Origin: Ceratodon purpureus
Lineage: Eukaryota > Streptophyta > Bryopsida > Pseudoditrichales > Ditrichaceae
DNA: 64,000 nucleotides
Direction: 5' to 3'
Assembly (NCBI GenBank): GCA_014871385.1
Contig: CM026426.1
Location: 18,134,119-18,198,118, forward strand
The translations under genes were made by a program, and so were the position numbers. Below the pieces are notes generated by a model. That model did no database searches. It worked only from the letters and a program-made list of their open reading frames with translations, and was not told where the DNA came from. Shown one piece after another: positions 45,860 through 57,600 of the stretch (positions are counted from its first letter, which is position 1; the number at the start of each line of letters is the position of its first letter).

Positions 45860-48800
45860 TCATTCGTTCTCGAAGCTCAGTTCGTCCTCATCTGAGTCGC
45901 CTGCCTTCAAAAGCCCTTCACCTGAAACACACATGGGAGCCCTATATCGAGCATCACGGCGAGATACATCAAGCTCACGGGCTAGCAATGCCAAAATCTG
46001 GATGTTAATGTCTTTGGCCTTGAATCGCTCCAGTAACTTCGTCTTCAAGCGTGCCTCTCTGTCATCTGCATCAAGAGCATGGAACTGAAGTACAGTCGAT
46101 GTTAGCAAGAGTAACAAATATAGCCATGTTCAAAAACAGACAAAACAGCGACTATGTGTAGCAAAGGGAAGGATAATTAGGGTGCACCACCTTCAAGTAA
46201 AGCAGAGCATTGCGGACTGTATGGTGCCCACATTCGTAGTTGCCAGGCTGCTGACTCACTTCTTCCTCCACCACTGGTACATCGTAAGATTGGACTCCTC
46301 GTAAGCATTGCCAAGCCCTGCATATACTCTTCACGAACTCTGCATCCAATCCCTTTGGACGGTGACACTCCGCCTTCTTGTAAAGTTGAAGTGTATCACT
46401 TTATCATACTGGAAAACCAGTAAGGCCCAATGGTCGTGAGCAACCCACGCGACAAGGATCTCCTTCACCTGGTGAATTTGAACAGGAGTAGGTGGCTGCA
46501 AGAACGTCCTCGCCCATTTCTCCAAGGTAGTGCTCCCTTTGATGAGGCTCTGTAGACAAGGACTCACACGAGAGGTAACAAATTGTATTTCGTGGCGGCG
46601 TATGCTAGGGTACTGGAAATACAACCTCGACATAACAAAGTCAACTACGTCATTTCTAAGGCCGGTGCGTACCCGCTTGAGATCATGGATGGCTTTAAAC
46701 CTAACCTCCAGCTCTTTCCCTTTCTCATAAAAGAATACCACTACCTCTGCTCCGTCTTTCTTGGCTTCACAACCGGGCAGTACCATGAGGAGTTTGTCTA
46801 TGTGTAGGTAGTTGAATGCCTGGGGGATATTCATAACACCTACATCGCCGATTGGAACAAGAGAGCAGTCCGGCCATGGTTCTGTCGTTGATCCACTGAG
46901 TCGTTTTGGCAACATAGGACCATTACCCCATGATGGCACTGGGGTAACAGATGGGACTTGAGAGTCTGCTGCATGTGAGAGAATCTGCAAGGCCGGGGCA
47001 TGATCTCCTTCGCTGACTCCCTCTTCTTTGAACAGCTTGCTTAAGTTCCTGACAGTCGATATGTCGTCGAGAGACCCGGATCCAATGCTCACGGATGTTA
47101 CAATTGAAATCCCTTTGTAAGGTGTCTGTAGCGATTCAGCAGCTGGTTCCTTCACCCATTGGCCAAAGCTAGGATCCTGTGAAAATGTTCCGCTTGCCAA
47201 ACCCATATCGTGACCCGAGTGTGCTGTGTTCTGGAACTGGCTCAGAGTGAGGAGGGAGTCCGTTGTTGGTGATTCCTGTTCAGCCATAAGTTCTTTCATC
47301 TCGGGGAACAGTGGTGGGGGTGCTTCTCTAAGTGTTGACTAGCCTTGAATGCTGAGTCCAGATCCCACCTTAAACCCGACTTGAGGTACTGGATCCTGTA
47401 GTGCCTCCAAATAGGGATCACTAATGACCACTTCACCATGTATGTCCTCCTTAATCTCCATAGCCGGTAACGTGTCCGTGGTCATCCCCTTCGTGACACT
47501 ACAGTAGTCCAATGTCACATTCTTGATTTCGTCATGTCCGGGATTCAGGCCTTGAGATCGAACGTCCACCTCAGCCCCGGATGTCTCTGTTCCATCCGCC
47601 GTCACACTTTCGTCTGACCCCCCCGGATGTGCGTCATGGTGTGCTTCCAGTTGTGGTTCCGCTCCTTCACACCGAGTATGTGCATCGTTCATTTTGCCAA
47701 TTTCGCACTCCATAGTAACTGCGACCTTCCCCTCCTCCGTCAGGCCACTCTGTCCTGCGGGCCCCAATCTCTCCTGCCCCATCTCCTCAGCAACCCCAGT
47801 AACGCCACGCACCTCTTCTGGATTATTATCATCCACTGTAGCATCTGTGACACTAACCACACTCTGCCGTGACACTGAAACCGTAGTGACAGGAGCAGTG
47901 TTCAGAACCACCCCCTCGAGTCCTGTTAGTGTCACAAGTTCTACATGCTCCCCTACAACCTCAAGCTCCACACTGTTGAGAGTGGTCGACTCGTCGGGCT
48001 GCGGTTTCTCCATCATGAATGTCGAGTTCCTGCTCATTGGATTAGACATTGCTAATACCTCCTGGTTTCTCCCCCCCATGGTCACGCACACTCTCCAGTG
48101 GTAGTCGTCTTCGACCTCTGTCGCCACTCCTACATCTTGCACCAAACTCCGAATTTTTAGCTGAAGTGCACCTACTCTAGGGGTCCAGTTAGGAGTATTA
48201 GCCATTGGCACGAACCCGGCGTCGTGCTCTTCCCGAATACGGAGAGCCTGCGACCAGATCCTCAAATGTTCAGACCAGTGCGCGTGGTCCACTGTCTCCC
48301 ACGCCCCAATGAACTCTAGCGGCTGGCAAACTGCAAAATCCTGTAAAGCCCTCAACTGCACTGACCGGATCCCCTTCAAGACAACTTTAATAACATCTTC
48401 ACCTCGACTGTCTGCCACGTCACGGATCTGTTTACCAACAGTATCCCGCAAGGAATCACCCAATGAGAACGCCAGGTTCGCGTAATGGTAGGCTCCTTCA
48501 TGGATGAACATAGTGAGAGCCTTTTGTAGCTTCCACGCTTCCACACTTCCTTGCAGTCCCCCCGAATGACGCCTTCATGCAATCCATACGTCAGACATGC
48601 AAGCTGCCTGTACAGCCCGTACTCGTTACGGAATAATGTTCTGAAGACATACAGTAGAGGTTCGGGCACCTCTCTTTCAGTCCGTATCGATTGTAGGACG
48701 GCCCTAACTTCTTTAGCCTCCGCCACTGTAGCAAAACATAGTCATTTACAAATCAGTCGTACACTGTAGGAATGTAGCAATTCAGAGATTCTAACAATCA

Positions 48801-51245
48801 TTATGAAAACTTCAAGTTAGCCTACGTAAGGAAGGTTACCATCATGTCGCCAAGGTAAAGGGGGTAGCCTCCGCAATAAGTCGTCGTCCTCGCAACATAC
48901 CCGCCAAATAGGGCACCACCCCCATACCACCTCTTCCACTAGCCGCCCATTCTTAGTTCTGAAATCGGTTTTGCCTCTCCGAATCAAATCTTCTTTCCTC
49001 TCGTACAAGGCAGCCAGGTACCGTTTCAACTCCTCCTGAAATTGAGCATAGTCGAATGTCCACTGTAGATATACTTTCAGCGCCTCCAGATCTTCGTACG
49101 GCACATCATTCTCAACGCTTTGCACCAACGAATCTATAGAGGAGGTCACTGCTTCTACTATTTCGACAGGGAGAGGGTTTGCCTTGTCACCCTGCACATT
49201 ACAAGAAGCATGCTATGTCACATCCCTAGATCGTGACACTAATATGGACCAAGAATAACTGTTTCTCAGTACTGTGACACGAAAATGAACGACCGAATAC
49301 ATAACGTGACACAGATACGTAGGTTTAGCTAGAAGGGAAATACCTTTCTGCGTATCCACCAGTACGCACACCTCATCAACTTATCCTTGAAGTCATCTGT
49401 CTTCACAACGGTAGTCCAACATTCCACGAAATCCTGTCCGCTTTTACACTGCCAACTCCATGGCAGCGTAACCTGCCCCTCGAATTGGCGGAGGAGATAC
49501 AGTGGAGGAATTATCGGCTTCGCAGGACTAAGTGGCTCGATGAAATCCTTCTCAACTCCTCCGATATTTCGAAGAAAACGCTCCTTGTGTGAGTTCTCTA
49601 GGTGAGATAACAGTCTGGCTCTCTCCCTAAAGCGCTCCTCCAGGGCAGGGTGGAAAGTTAATGGCAAGGAAGTACCCTTCCCGTCGGCCTAGAAATCATG
49701 TAGACGCCCGTTCCCTCTCCACTCGTCCTTGGTTATGACCATCGCCGGGAGTCTCTCCTCCACCAACTCAGGCGAAGTGGGATCCGTCTTGTTGAGCCCG
49801 CAATTGGGAACAGTGGCACTGACATCCATCGCCAGGGGACTGTGACACTGCATAGATTACAAGGCAATGTTACAAGTTCCTTGGAAATTGAATTCCACAG
49901 GTATTCCAGCCGCCATCGAAGTACACCTCTTACAGTCAACATTAATACTAGTAGCTGGGACCTCATCAGCAAATGTCACAGTCTTAGTTTTTTTAACTAC
50001 GTGACCTACAACTCGTGAACCCCTAAATATCGGCAACCTAAACCTATCCCGAAGCAAGGATATGGCCCTCTCTTTACTGTCTAGGGGATCCTTGAAGATA
50101 GTACGTACCTCCATAGCTGTATCGAGTCTATCAGACGACACTTCGTTGACCCTACACGCGGGCGGTGGCCTAATGGAGACGTGAAAAGTGTCGTCTTCCG
50201 GGTCAGCCTTTCGCTTGTTGAGCCCGGTGGTCCCTGCTCTTGTGATCCGTTGGCTAGCAATGTCTCCAAGTACTACGACCTCTTGCACGGGATGGCGGTC
50301 GTTCTTCAATTTTTTCACTGCCTCAATGTGCGCCACCATATCAGTCTGAACCGTTTTCTTCTTTACCGAGCCAACATCTGTTGCTGTCACATCCTTCCGC
50401 CCAGGGTAGGCCGGTCCAGGACTGCCTTTTGGCTTCTGCTTGGGTGCAAGACCACTGCTTGGCTTTTCCTTCTTCCCCTGCTTTTTATCAGATTTCTTCT
50501 TAGGAGGAGCTTCCTTCCAGAACAAGTCGGCGGGTGGTAAGGTGGCTGAGGGAGTCTGACCAGTAGGAAAGGGCGCTCCGTCTTTGTAGTCGTCGTCCTC
50601 GAATAACTCATCTTCCCCTAGATCTTCATTGAAGCCCTTCGCAGTCGCGTCTTCAACGACCGCCGGTGGATCACCTGAGTCGAGTGTCACAGAGTCACAA
50701 GTGACTGATCCTCGCCCACCGACAGCGACACCGACCTTAGAAAGGACCTCGACCTTCTTACCCTCTCCTTGTTTGAGGTCAGGATATGGGAGGAGAAGCG
50801 CACTTCTACCGTCCGGATACCTCGCCTGTGGACACCCTTCGACAAACCTATGACGGTTTAGCATCATTTTATTAGAGAAATGATTAGAACCGCAGTGGAT
50901 GCAAACGAAAAATTTACGAGCTGATCCCGGCTTCTTCTCCTCCTTGCACATGGTCGCGAACTCCACCAGCAGATCCCTCACTCGCTCCTCGCTCGGGTAA
51001 GTAACATTATATTATAATACCACTCTCAGTGTCACTGGTTCGGGGGCCATGTCTTCAGGTCTGTAGATATTACAGTCTGCCCCACATAGGACACAACGGG
51101 AGTCTCCCCAAGTGATGAACCTGAATGTATTTCTCCAGCCTATCACAGAACCGCACCCTCCAACACAGAACACAACTCTGAGGTACCAATCCTCCTCTCG
51201 AAAAAGAACCTGGTCTCTACAGTCAGAAAACAACCGCACACGCAC
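45860..51245 (-). pseudogene. Ulp1-like (C48) protease gene of MULE B, inactivated
   Basis: Exon-like blocks on the minus strand: 51245-51012, 50981-49857, 49667-49329, 49197-48817, 48726-46331 and 46349-46152, with a last exon at 46117-45860. The N-terminus has CVLCGADC and a C-x2-C-x13-H-x5-C finger (FVCIHCGSNHF ... RHRFVEGC) parallel to copy A. The middle matches copy A in WGWCPIWRV...LPPLPWRHD. The protease domain keeps His (AHDHWALLVF) and Cys (NYECGHHTV), but the expected Asp is Asn (VIHFNFT), directly before a frameshift at about 46385. Other damage: an 8-bp tandem duplication (48529-48544) that shifts the frame, and a TAG after GLSIQG near 47340. It is convergent with the transposase. 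No longer functional; family call firm. Confidence 0.82.
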
Positions 51246-52156
51246 GGTGAGAATGTAATGCGCAAAGCCCGCTTAGACGCAGAATGGACAAAGTAATTAA
51301 AAACCAAAACCCTAAAACTAACAGAACGCTATGCACATTGTGTAGGAAATTAGGAGATCATAGCAGACTCTGGACTGTCCACAATGCAAACCCTAAACAT
51401 ACAATGTAAGTACTCTTTCATGACTCACGTAGTGTCACACCCAAAACACCCTATAATTTCAGCCAAATCGTGCGACTAACTCGGAGAAGCCACGGGTTTG
51501 CAATGGCGGAATTCTGGCGACAGATGTAGCAAGACTCGAGGAATTCAATGACGAAGAATGCGTTGGACAGGAAAGGGTAGAAGTAGTTACAAAGAAAACA
51601 TACGTTGCTCACCTCGGTATGGCCCAGTAGCGGAATGGAGACTTTGAAGCTCCGTTGGCGTCGCTCCTTCGGATAACTCTGAGGTTTGAAATCTCAGTAA
51701 CAGAGCCTCCCATTGTTCCGACACGATAAAAGCACGAGTAGGAAGGCAAAAAAACAACGACCTAATTCAAAGGTGAAGAAATCTTACCGGCGCCAGCTGA
51801 AATAATGCGCCCACAATGGTGCCTCCTCCTCAAGACGTCGCCGCCGCGCTCGATGAGGGAAGTTAATTCGAAGGTCCAGCTTGAAGCCATTGCGCATTTA
51901 ATTTCGCAATTGAGTGCACCGATGATGTGACACATTGCACTCCTAAAGACAAAGGGTGCCATAAATCTCCAAAGAACACAAAACCCAACTGCAAAAGACA
52001 TACACACTGAACCCTAAGCTAACAAAACTAAAATGCTTACGACGATGCATGCCCCACATTGCGTTAGAATTTCTGAAACCCAATCAATCCGAAACACTGG
52101 ACCAGAAAACCCTAAACAATTTTGCGCCAACGGGGAAGAAGGTCTACAAAATGACA
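51246..52156 (-). promoter_or_regulatory. 5' flank of the Ulp1-like gene with telo-box-like words
   Basis: Between the gene and the right terminal repeat are ACCCTAAAA-type words near 51309, 51391, 52011 and 52107, and GTGTCAC/GTGACAC words at 51429 and 51925. The AAACCCTAA-like words match those upstream of the copy A transposase. Promoter function is inferred from position. Confidence 0.3.
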
Positions 52157-52399
52157 TCATCGTGACGTCACGGAGTTTTTTTTTTCCGGTCAGTTCTGGG
52201 GTGTGCCAGCGTGGCAGTGTCACAAGTCGTTGTGTCACGCCCCGACCGAGTGTCTCGGGTGGAGGAGACCTCAGTGTTCCGTGACGCGGGAAAAGTTACC
52301 TCGGCGCGATCGCGGGCAAGACGGGACACGCGACGTGGCCTTCCACGCTGGCGGGCAAGGGCCGGGCCCGCCACCACTACATGACATTTAGCGTTCTCC
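52157..52399 (-). repeat. Right terminal inverted repeat of MULE B
   Basis: 243 bases, inverted partner of 34976-35219. It contains CGTGACGTCACG at 52161-52172, GTGTCAC at about 52217 and 52231, CGCGATCGCG, and ends CATTTAGCGTTCTCC followed by the duplication CTCTACAAC (52400-52408). Confidence 0.95.
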
Positions 52400-53103
52400 C
52401 TCTACAACCCCGCCCTCTCCGCCCAGCCCAATAGTGCCCCCATCCCCGCCCTCCTCGCCCAGCCAATCAGTGGCCCTATCCCCGGCCTCGTCCCCAAAGC
52501 TCCCCGCTGTCACAACGCCTCGATCCCCGCCTTCCACGCCCAGCCCAAGCGCGCCCCGGTCCCCGTCGAACCTGACTCTCTCCCCGCTCCCTGGTGACTG
52601 TGTACCCGCCCTGACCCCTTCTTCGCTCCCCGCCCGCGCTGCATGGTCTCCTATCCCCGCCCGCGCTGCATGGTCTCCTATCCCCGCCCGCGCTGCATGG
52701 TCTCCAATCCCCGCCCTCGCTGCATGCAGCGAGCTTCCTTCCCCTCCCTCTCCCGCAGACTGCCGTTGTTGCAGGATCCGCCCCTCTCCTTGCAGTAAGT
52801 CTTTCCCTCTTTCCCTCAATGCCTCACCTTGCTCACAGAACTTCTCACCTTTTTTCCTCTTCTTGAACCTTGCATTGAACTTACAGACATCGTAGGCAGA
52901 TTCCTCAGGCCACCATAGTTCCTCCAAACTTCTTTCTTCCTGAAATTCGTAATCTCCCTCATCGAAGCTGTCTTTAGTGTGCTCCTCACAAGAACTCGCC
53001 CTCCCATATGCATCCTCTCCAAAGCTCTCTTCACTATGAGAGAACTAAGGGTTGATCTCTCTAATTTGTGCCTGTAATATAGCATGTAAATCTTCTGCAA
53101 CAT
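52400..53103 (-). pseudogene. piggyBac transposase, N-terminal part
   Basis: On the minus strand an exon opens after ATAATCTACAG near 53103 and reads DVAEDLHAILQAQIREINP, a TAG, then FSHSEESFGEDAYGRASSC and DSFDEGDYEFQEERSLEELWW, the acidic N-terminus expected before a piggyBac catalytic core. It continues basic (FKKRKKGEKF) and then into a repeated DHAARAGIG segment and a Gly/Glu-rich stretch that reaches the MULE insertion point at 52399. The frame to the downstream part at 34975 differs, so there is also a frameshift in the Gly-rich part. Confidence 0.65.
52628..52731. repeat. 27-bp minisatellite, about 3.8 copies
   Basis: Units start at 52628, 52655, 52682 and 52709, each CCCCGCCCGCGCTGCATGG plus TCTCC(T/A)AT; the last is partial and diverged. 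The period is a multiple of three, and the repeat translates as DHAARAGIG on the minus strand within the piggyBac N-terminal frame. Confidence 0.85.
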
Positions 53104-54631
53104 CTGTAGATTATGTGGGAGGAGGTGAGAGTGGTTTCGAAGTTTGAGTTGGAGAAGGATGTATAGGTATAGGTGGAGGGGAGGAGGGTGGAGTGAAGTT
53201 CAAACTTGTTGAAGTTCGTTGAGATTGCAACCGTGAGCTCCTTCGAGGAGCCTCGAGGAAGGATTCCTACACAAGTGAACATGAACATGTGTATGTAAGT
53301 ACAAATCTGAAATTGTTAGAGCACTCTAGATCTAAAGATGAAAAACCTACATGTATTGCTCACCTCCTTTCCCCTCCATGACCTAGCTCCCCGTCGTGGC
53401 ATCTCAATGTAGTAGTGTATGCAGGAAAATATGACGATTGAAAAGTGAACTGTTGCTGTGAGATTTTTGGTGGTGTTGTTACAGGCCCTTGCAGATATTT
53501 AACTAGTCCAACACAGAAGTTGTATTTGACATGTGTGGCTTCAGGTTTATGTTTATCACATTATGCTTAGGATTCTGATGAGTATTGGATGCTTGAGATT
53601 TATTTTCTGCATCTGACAAGGTACCTATTGAATCAGTCTTCATCGTCGGCTGTTTCAGTTCGAGGTCCAGGTTCTGCTTGTGACATGTAGGGAGTTCTAC
53701 TTTTCTAAAATGTAGTATCATTGTGCTCTCTTTGATGTAGCAGTGGGTTTTTGTGATCATGGTATCTTGATTGTAATAACAGGGTCCTATATCGATTTGA
53801 AAAATTCTTTGTGCATAAGAGAATAATTCGCAGATGTAGAAAGATTCTTCCTGATTACAGATCAGCAGCTCTCTAGCTCTTGCAGATAATTCGTTTTGTG
53901 ACTTGATAACTTCAGCAGGCCCTTGCACACCTTCTTGTTCATTTTATCCCTCCGGCCTTGATCTGACCAGGTCTGGACTCTTAGCAGCTCAGTCTGCATG
54001 GGGGCGGAGTGAATTATTTCAATCAAGGGACCGCTCTGCAGTACCTCTCCCTCACTCTCCGACCAAACCCGCCCCACCCAACTCGCCCTGACCCGACCCA
54101 CCTGACCGGCCCTCTTCAACTCAGCCCGACCCCGGCCCGCCTTAGCCCGCCACCTTTTGTTGACTCAACGGCCAGCTCTTCACGACTCAACCCGCCTCAC
54201 AACGGCCTCGCAGCGCTGATCTCCCCCGCCCTTGCCTTGGGCTCCTCTATTTTCAATTTTCCGAGTCCCCCTTCCCCCCTGTGACTTTGTCTTCTCAGGA
54301 CTGCAAAGGAAGTCTTCCCACCCTCCAATATTCCCTGTAAACACGTCTGACCCACAGTGGCTGACCTTGACCGTCCTTGAAAAGTCAAACTGCCATCTTC
54401 GATCTGATTGGCGGTTCATCCTGCCCAAGCTGCCCTAGGAGTGGCGTTTTTTGTCTAGACAACCATAAATTTTTATTCCTTGATCAATTTTGTTTTTCAA
54501 AAATACCCCAAAAAGCTCTCAAAAAGTACTAATTTTCCCCAAAAAATCAAAAAATTTGAAGTAAAATTGACTTTGTGGGACCTTGCCCAAATTCCAAATT
54601 CGCCCATTCGAGCACAATGGCCGTTTAGGGG
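53104..54631 (-). other. 5' region of the piggyBac element, no gene recognised
   Basis: A minus-strand open stretch at 53503-53928 (141 codons) has no recognised domain and could be an exon or a chance ORF. A GC-rich pyrimidine block lies at 54050-54290. The right terminal repeat ends the region. Confidence 0.35.
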
Positions 54632-54635
54632 TTAA

Positions 54636-57600
54636 ATTGGGGGTAAGATTATGAAGACTCCAGGTGTATGACTAAAGTTTGAATAAAGCCCGTCAAATTG
54701 CGATGCTTATTGGCCGATATCTCAAGAATTCAAAAACTCAGGTGATGACAAGTGTCATCTGCGAAGAGAAAAGAGAAGAGCTTGAAAAAAAAAATTAAGA
54801 AATCATAAACAATGAAAGCTGACGCATGTATAAAATAGCTAGAAGAAATTCGAGAGTTCAAGGGAAAAGAGCTAATGCTATGGATGTGATACTTAGATTA
54901 CTGTATTGTACTCATTGATTGTGCAAATGTGCGACCATTGTATAGAACAAAGTAATTCGTAAATCTACTTCAAGATCAGTGTATGTTGGACAACAAAAAG
55001 ACTCCATGTTGTACAGGTCGCGAACAGAAGGGATCGAGAGTGCTTGCATTTATTGCGTTTATTGCCCTAGTAAAATTGGACCTTAATAACGGGGACAGAA
55101 TAAGGACAAGTCTTTTGTGACATGAAAATTCACTGTCTTTTATTTCCCATTCCGTCCAAAATGACCACTGAACGTGTCCTTTATTGCTTCTTTTAATCTT
55201 GAATTTCTATTAGTGATTTAAGCAACCAAAAGAAGCGTACAAACTTACGGAGGTTCACACACTCATTTAAAAGATCTTCCAACTTAGAACTCAACTTAGA
55301 TTATACAAAAAAATGAAAAATATAAAATTAAAGAATTAAGTGGTTTTTTTTTTTAAATCAAGTTTAAAAAAAAAATTATAAAATTAGTTCAAATTGAACT
55401 CAATACAATCTACTTTGGTCCTTCAAAAAATGGACAAAAACAAAAATATACTAAACATACAATCAAAAAATTAAAAAAATAAAACAGAAAAGAACACAAT
55501 ATCAAAACTTTCTTTTATTTTTTAGCACTTTTTAGTGGACTTGATTTTGCTACCACCTCAGAAATTCCTTCTAAACCTTCATATTTGACTAGAGGACTAC
55601 AATTATGTACTTCTTCTTCCTTATCAGTTGTTTCTTGTAGTCTCCATAGAATCTCTTTAGCTTGTTCAAAGCTCATATTAGTCCATTGTACATTATCAAT
55701 TTTATATGTTGTCATAACTCCGTAAATGTGAAAAACGATCATTGTTCCTATCACTTATGTTTTGGTGAGTCATTTACCATTGATGTCACTGAGTTCTTGA
55801 TCATTGTGCTTTATATCCAAAGTATCTAAAACTACCTTAGTTTTCTTGCTTGCCTGCTCCCTACGATATTTTGAGTTGGTACTATTTTGTCTTTTTATGA
55901 AGGAATTTACATACTGTTGCATTTTGTCATATGCGTTGAATCTTGGGAGATTTGCAAAATTTTTAACGCCATAGAAATTCAAAACATTTTTCTGCCATTT
56001 AGTTGAGAAGTACCTTTTTGCTTCCGCAACTGCTTCTCTCATCGCTCTCTTTGAACTGGACACGAGATGCTTTGTCTCATTCTTTAATTTAGAAAAAAAA
56101 ATTCTTATCTATTATGACTCTTTGCATATGAAACCCTAACTTCATCTCTGATGCGCCAAATACTACAATACTGTACACAATATTAAAAATTAATATACAA
56201 TTATGCAAGTAGTCAATTTAGAAGATGAGGAGCTCAATTTAAAGTTGCACATCAAACAATAACTATACATCAAATGTATCGTCATTACTAGTACATCTTT
56301 CTATATTTTCATTCTTTTACTTTTAACCTTAGGAATGAATTTAGTTCAGCTTGAAATACAGCTATTTACCTTGCACTGGTTTTTGTGAAGGCCCCGACAA
56401 ATAAGATAATCTACGATGGTCATTACCACCACTAAACAATGCAGATGCTAGTGTCTAATTCCTCTGTTGATGCCCTATACTTCAATGTCTATCCCTTTGG
56501 ACGAGGGTCGCACTTCCTACAAGACAACGTACTCAACACAAAAGAACTAGGATGTAGAATTTCCACCCGGCAAAGCAAACTACCTCTTATAATTAAGCAT
56601 CATGCTCCATTATGTGTAAAAAACATTGTGTGCGGTGTTTCCGATGGAGCTGATTCAGGTGCAAGAGCTGCCTGCTCTTTCGCAACGCGATATTGATAAT
56701 ACTTATACTTGGCAAGTTCAACATCAAAGAGAAAGCTTCAAATAATTGCATATTCAATAATTAAGCCAAAAACATGTAAAGATTATACAACAAGAACTCC
56801 GCATCCAACATTACTACACATGGAGTTATTGATGATTGTCATGGAGAAACAAATTGAAAGGAGTGTTGCCTGGATTATTCTAACGCGTTACGTCTTCGAA
56901 TCGACGTCCGTTCTTTGCGACAAAAAGAGCTCGTCTATCACCCACCCTCTTGACCTCTCCATCAGAGGGCGAGGCTAGAACTGTTACAGTAGAAGAATAT
57001 GAAAGTATGCTTCAATGAAATAGTATATGAACACAAAGATCAACAAGCTTGTAACGAAATGTAAGCTTACCACAATTATTTGCTTGAGGTACTATTTGAA
57101 GCTTCTACCTCATGGATGCTACTGCTCTCATGAGCTGCTCTTAGTGCTCGCCCTTTTCATTCCTTTCTCCCATATCCATCCCCTTCACCTTCCACTCATC
57201 GCCCACTCATGCATGATTTCTGCTTTAAACTATCAACTTTCATATATATTGCTCAAATGAAAACAATGATACCTCTGATGCTCTTACATCATAGAGGCTA
57301 AATATAAACAAAAGAATGCATCACCAGAGGTAGATATGTCCGGATATGGACTCTCCTATCATGCATTTTCATACCCTATCCTTGTAAAGTATTGACATTC
57401 ATACACTAGACATCTCAAACAGTGCTCAAATGAGAACAAGAATACTTCTGGTGCTCTACTATTGTAAAGGAAGAAACAAGGATTCCTCTGAATAGATCAT
57501 CAGGCATTAGATAGATATGAACTGGCCACATTTGAAGTCAATACGACCAATAACAAAGTCCTTAGGGTTTCAATTTTGAGCAAATTAGGGTTGTGTATCT

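Larger units (their letters stand above)
34976..52399. mobile_element. MULE B, 17.4 kb, with transposase and Ulp1-like genes
   Basis: Long inverted repeats at both ends and a perfect 9-bp duplication define the element exactly. It contains a transposase gene (+, 35385-43083), an AT-rich spacer and a Ulp1-like gene (-, 51245-45860), i.e. the same convergent pair as element A. A 3,535-bp insertion lies inside the transposase gene, so the original MULE was about 13.9 kb. It is inserted in the N-terminal region of the piggyBac transposase. About 31 GTGACAC/GTGTCAC words are spread over the element but absent from its insertion. Confidence 0.95.
32670..54631 (-). mobile_element. piggyBac element, split by MULE B
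   Basis: The two ends are perfect 15-base inverted repeats, CCCCTAAACGGCCAT at 32670-32684 and its complement at 54617-54631, each next to TTAA (32666-32669 and 54632-54635). TTAA duplication and a C-rich terminus are diagnostic of piggyBac. Removing the 17,424-bp MULE B and one 9-bp duplication leaves about 4.5 kb, a normal size. The transposase is coded on the minus strand and lies partly on each side of the MULE. Confidence 0.92.

Noticed and set aside
52434-52895. Plus-strand Pro/Ser-rich ORF of 153 aa
   Set aside because: Mirror of the minisatellite and GC-rich piggyBac N-terminal frame on the other strand.
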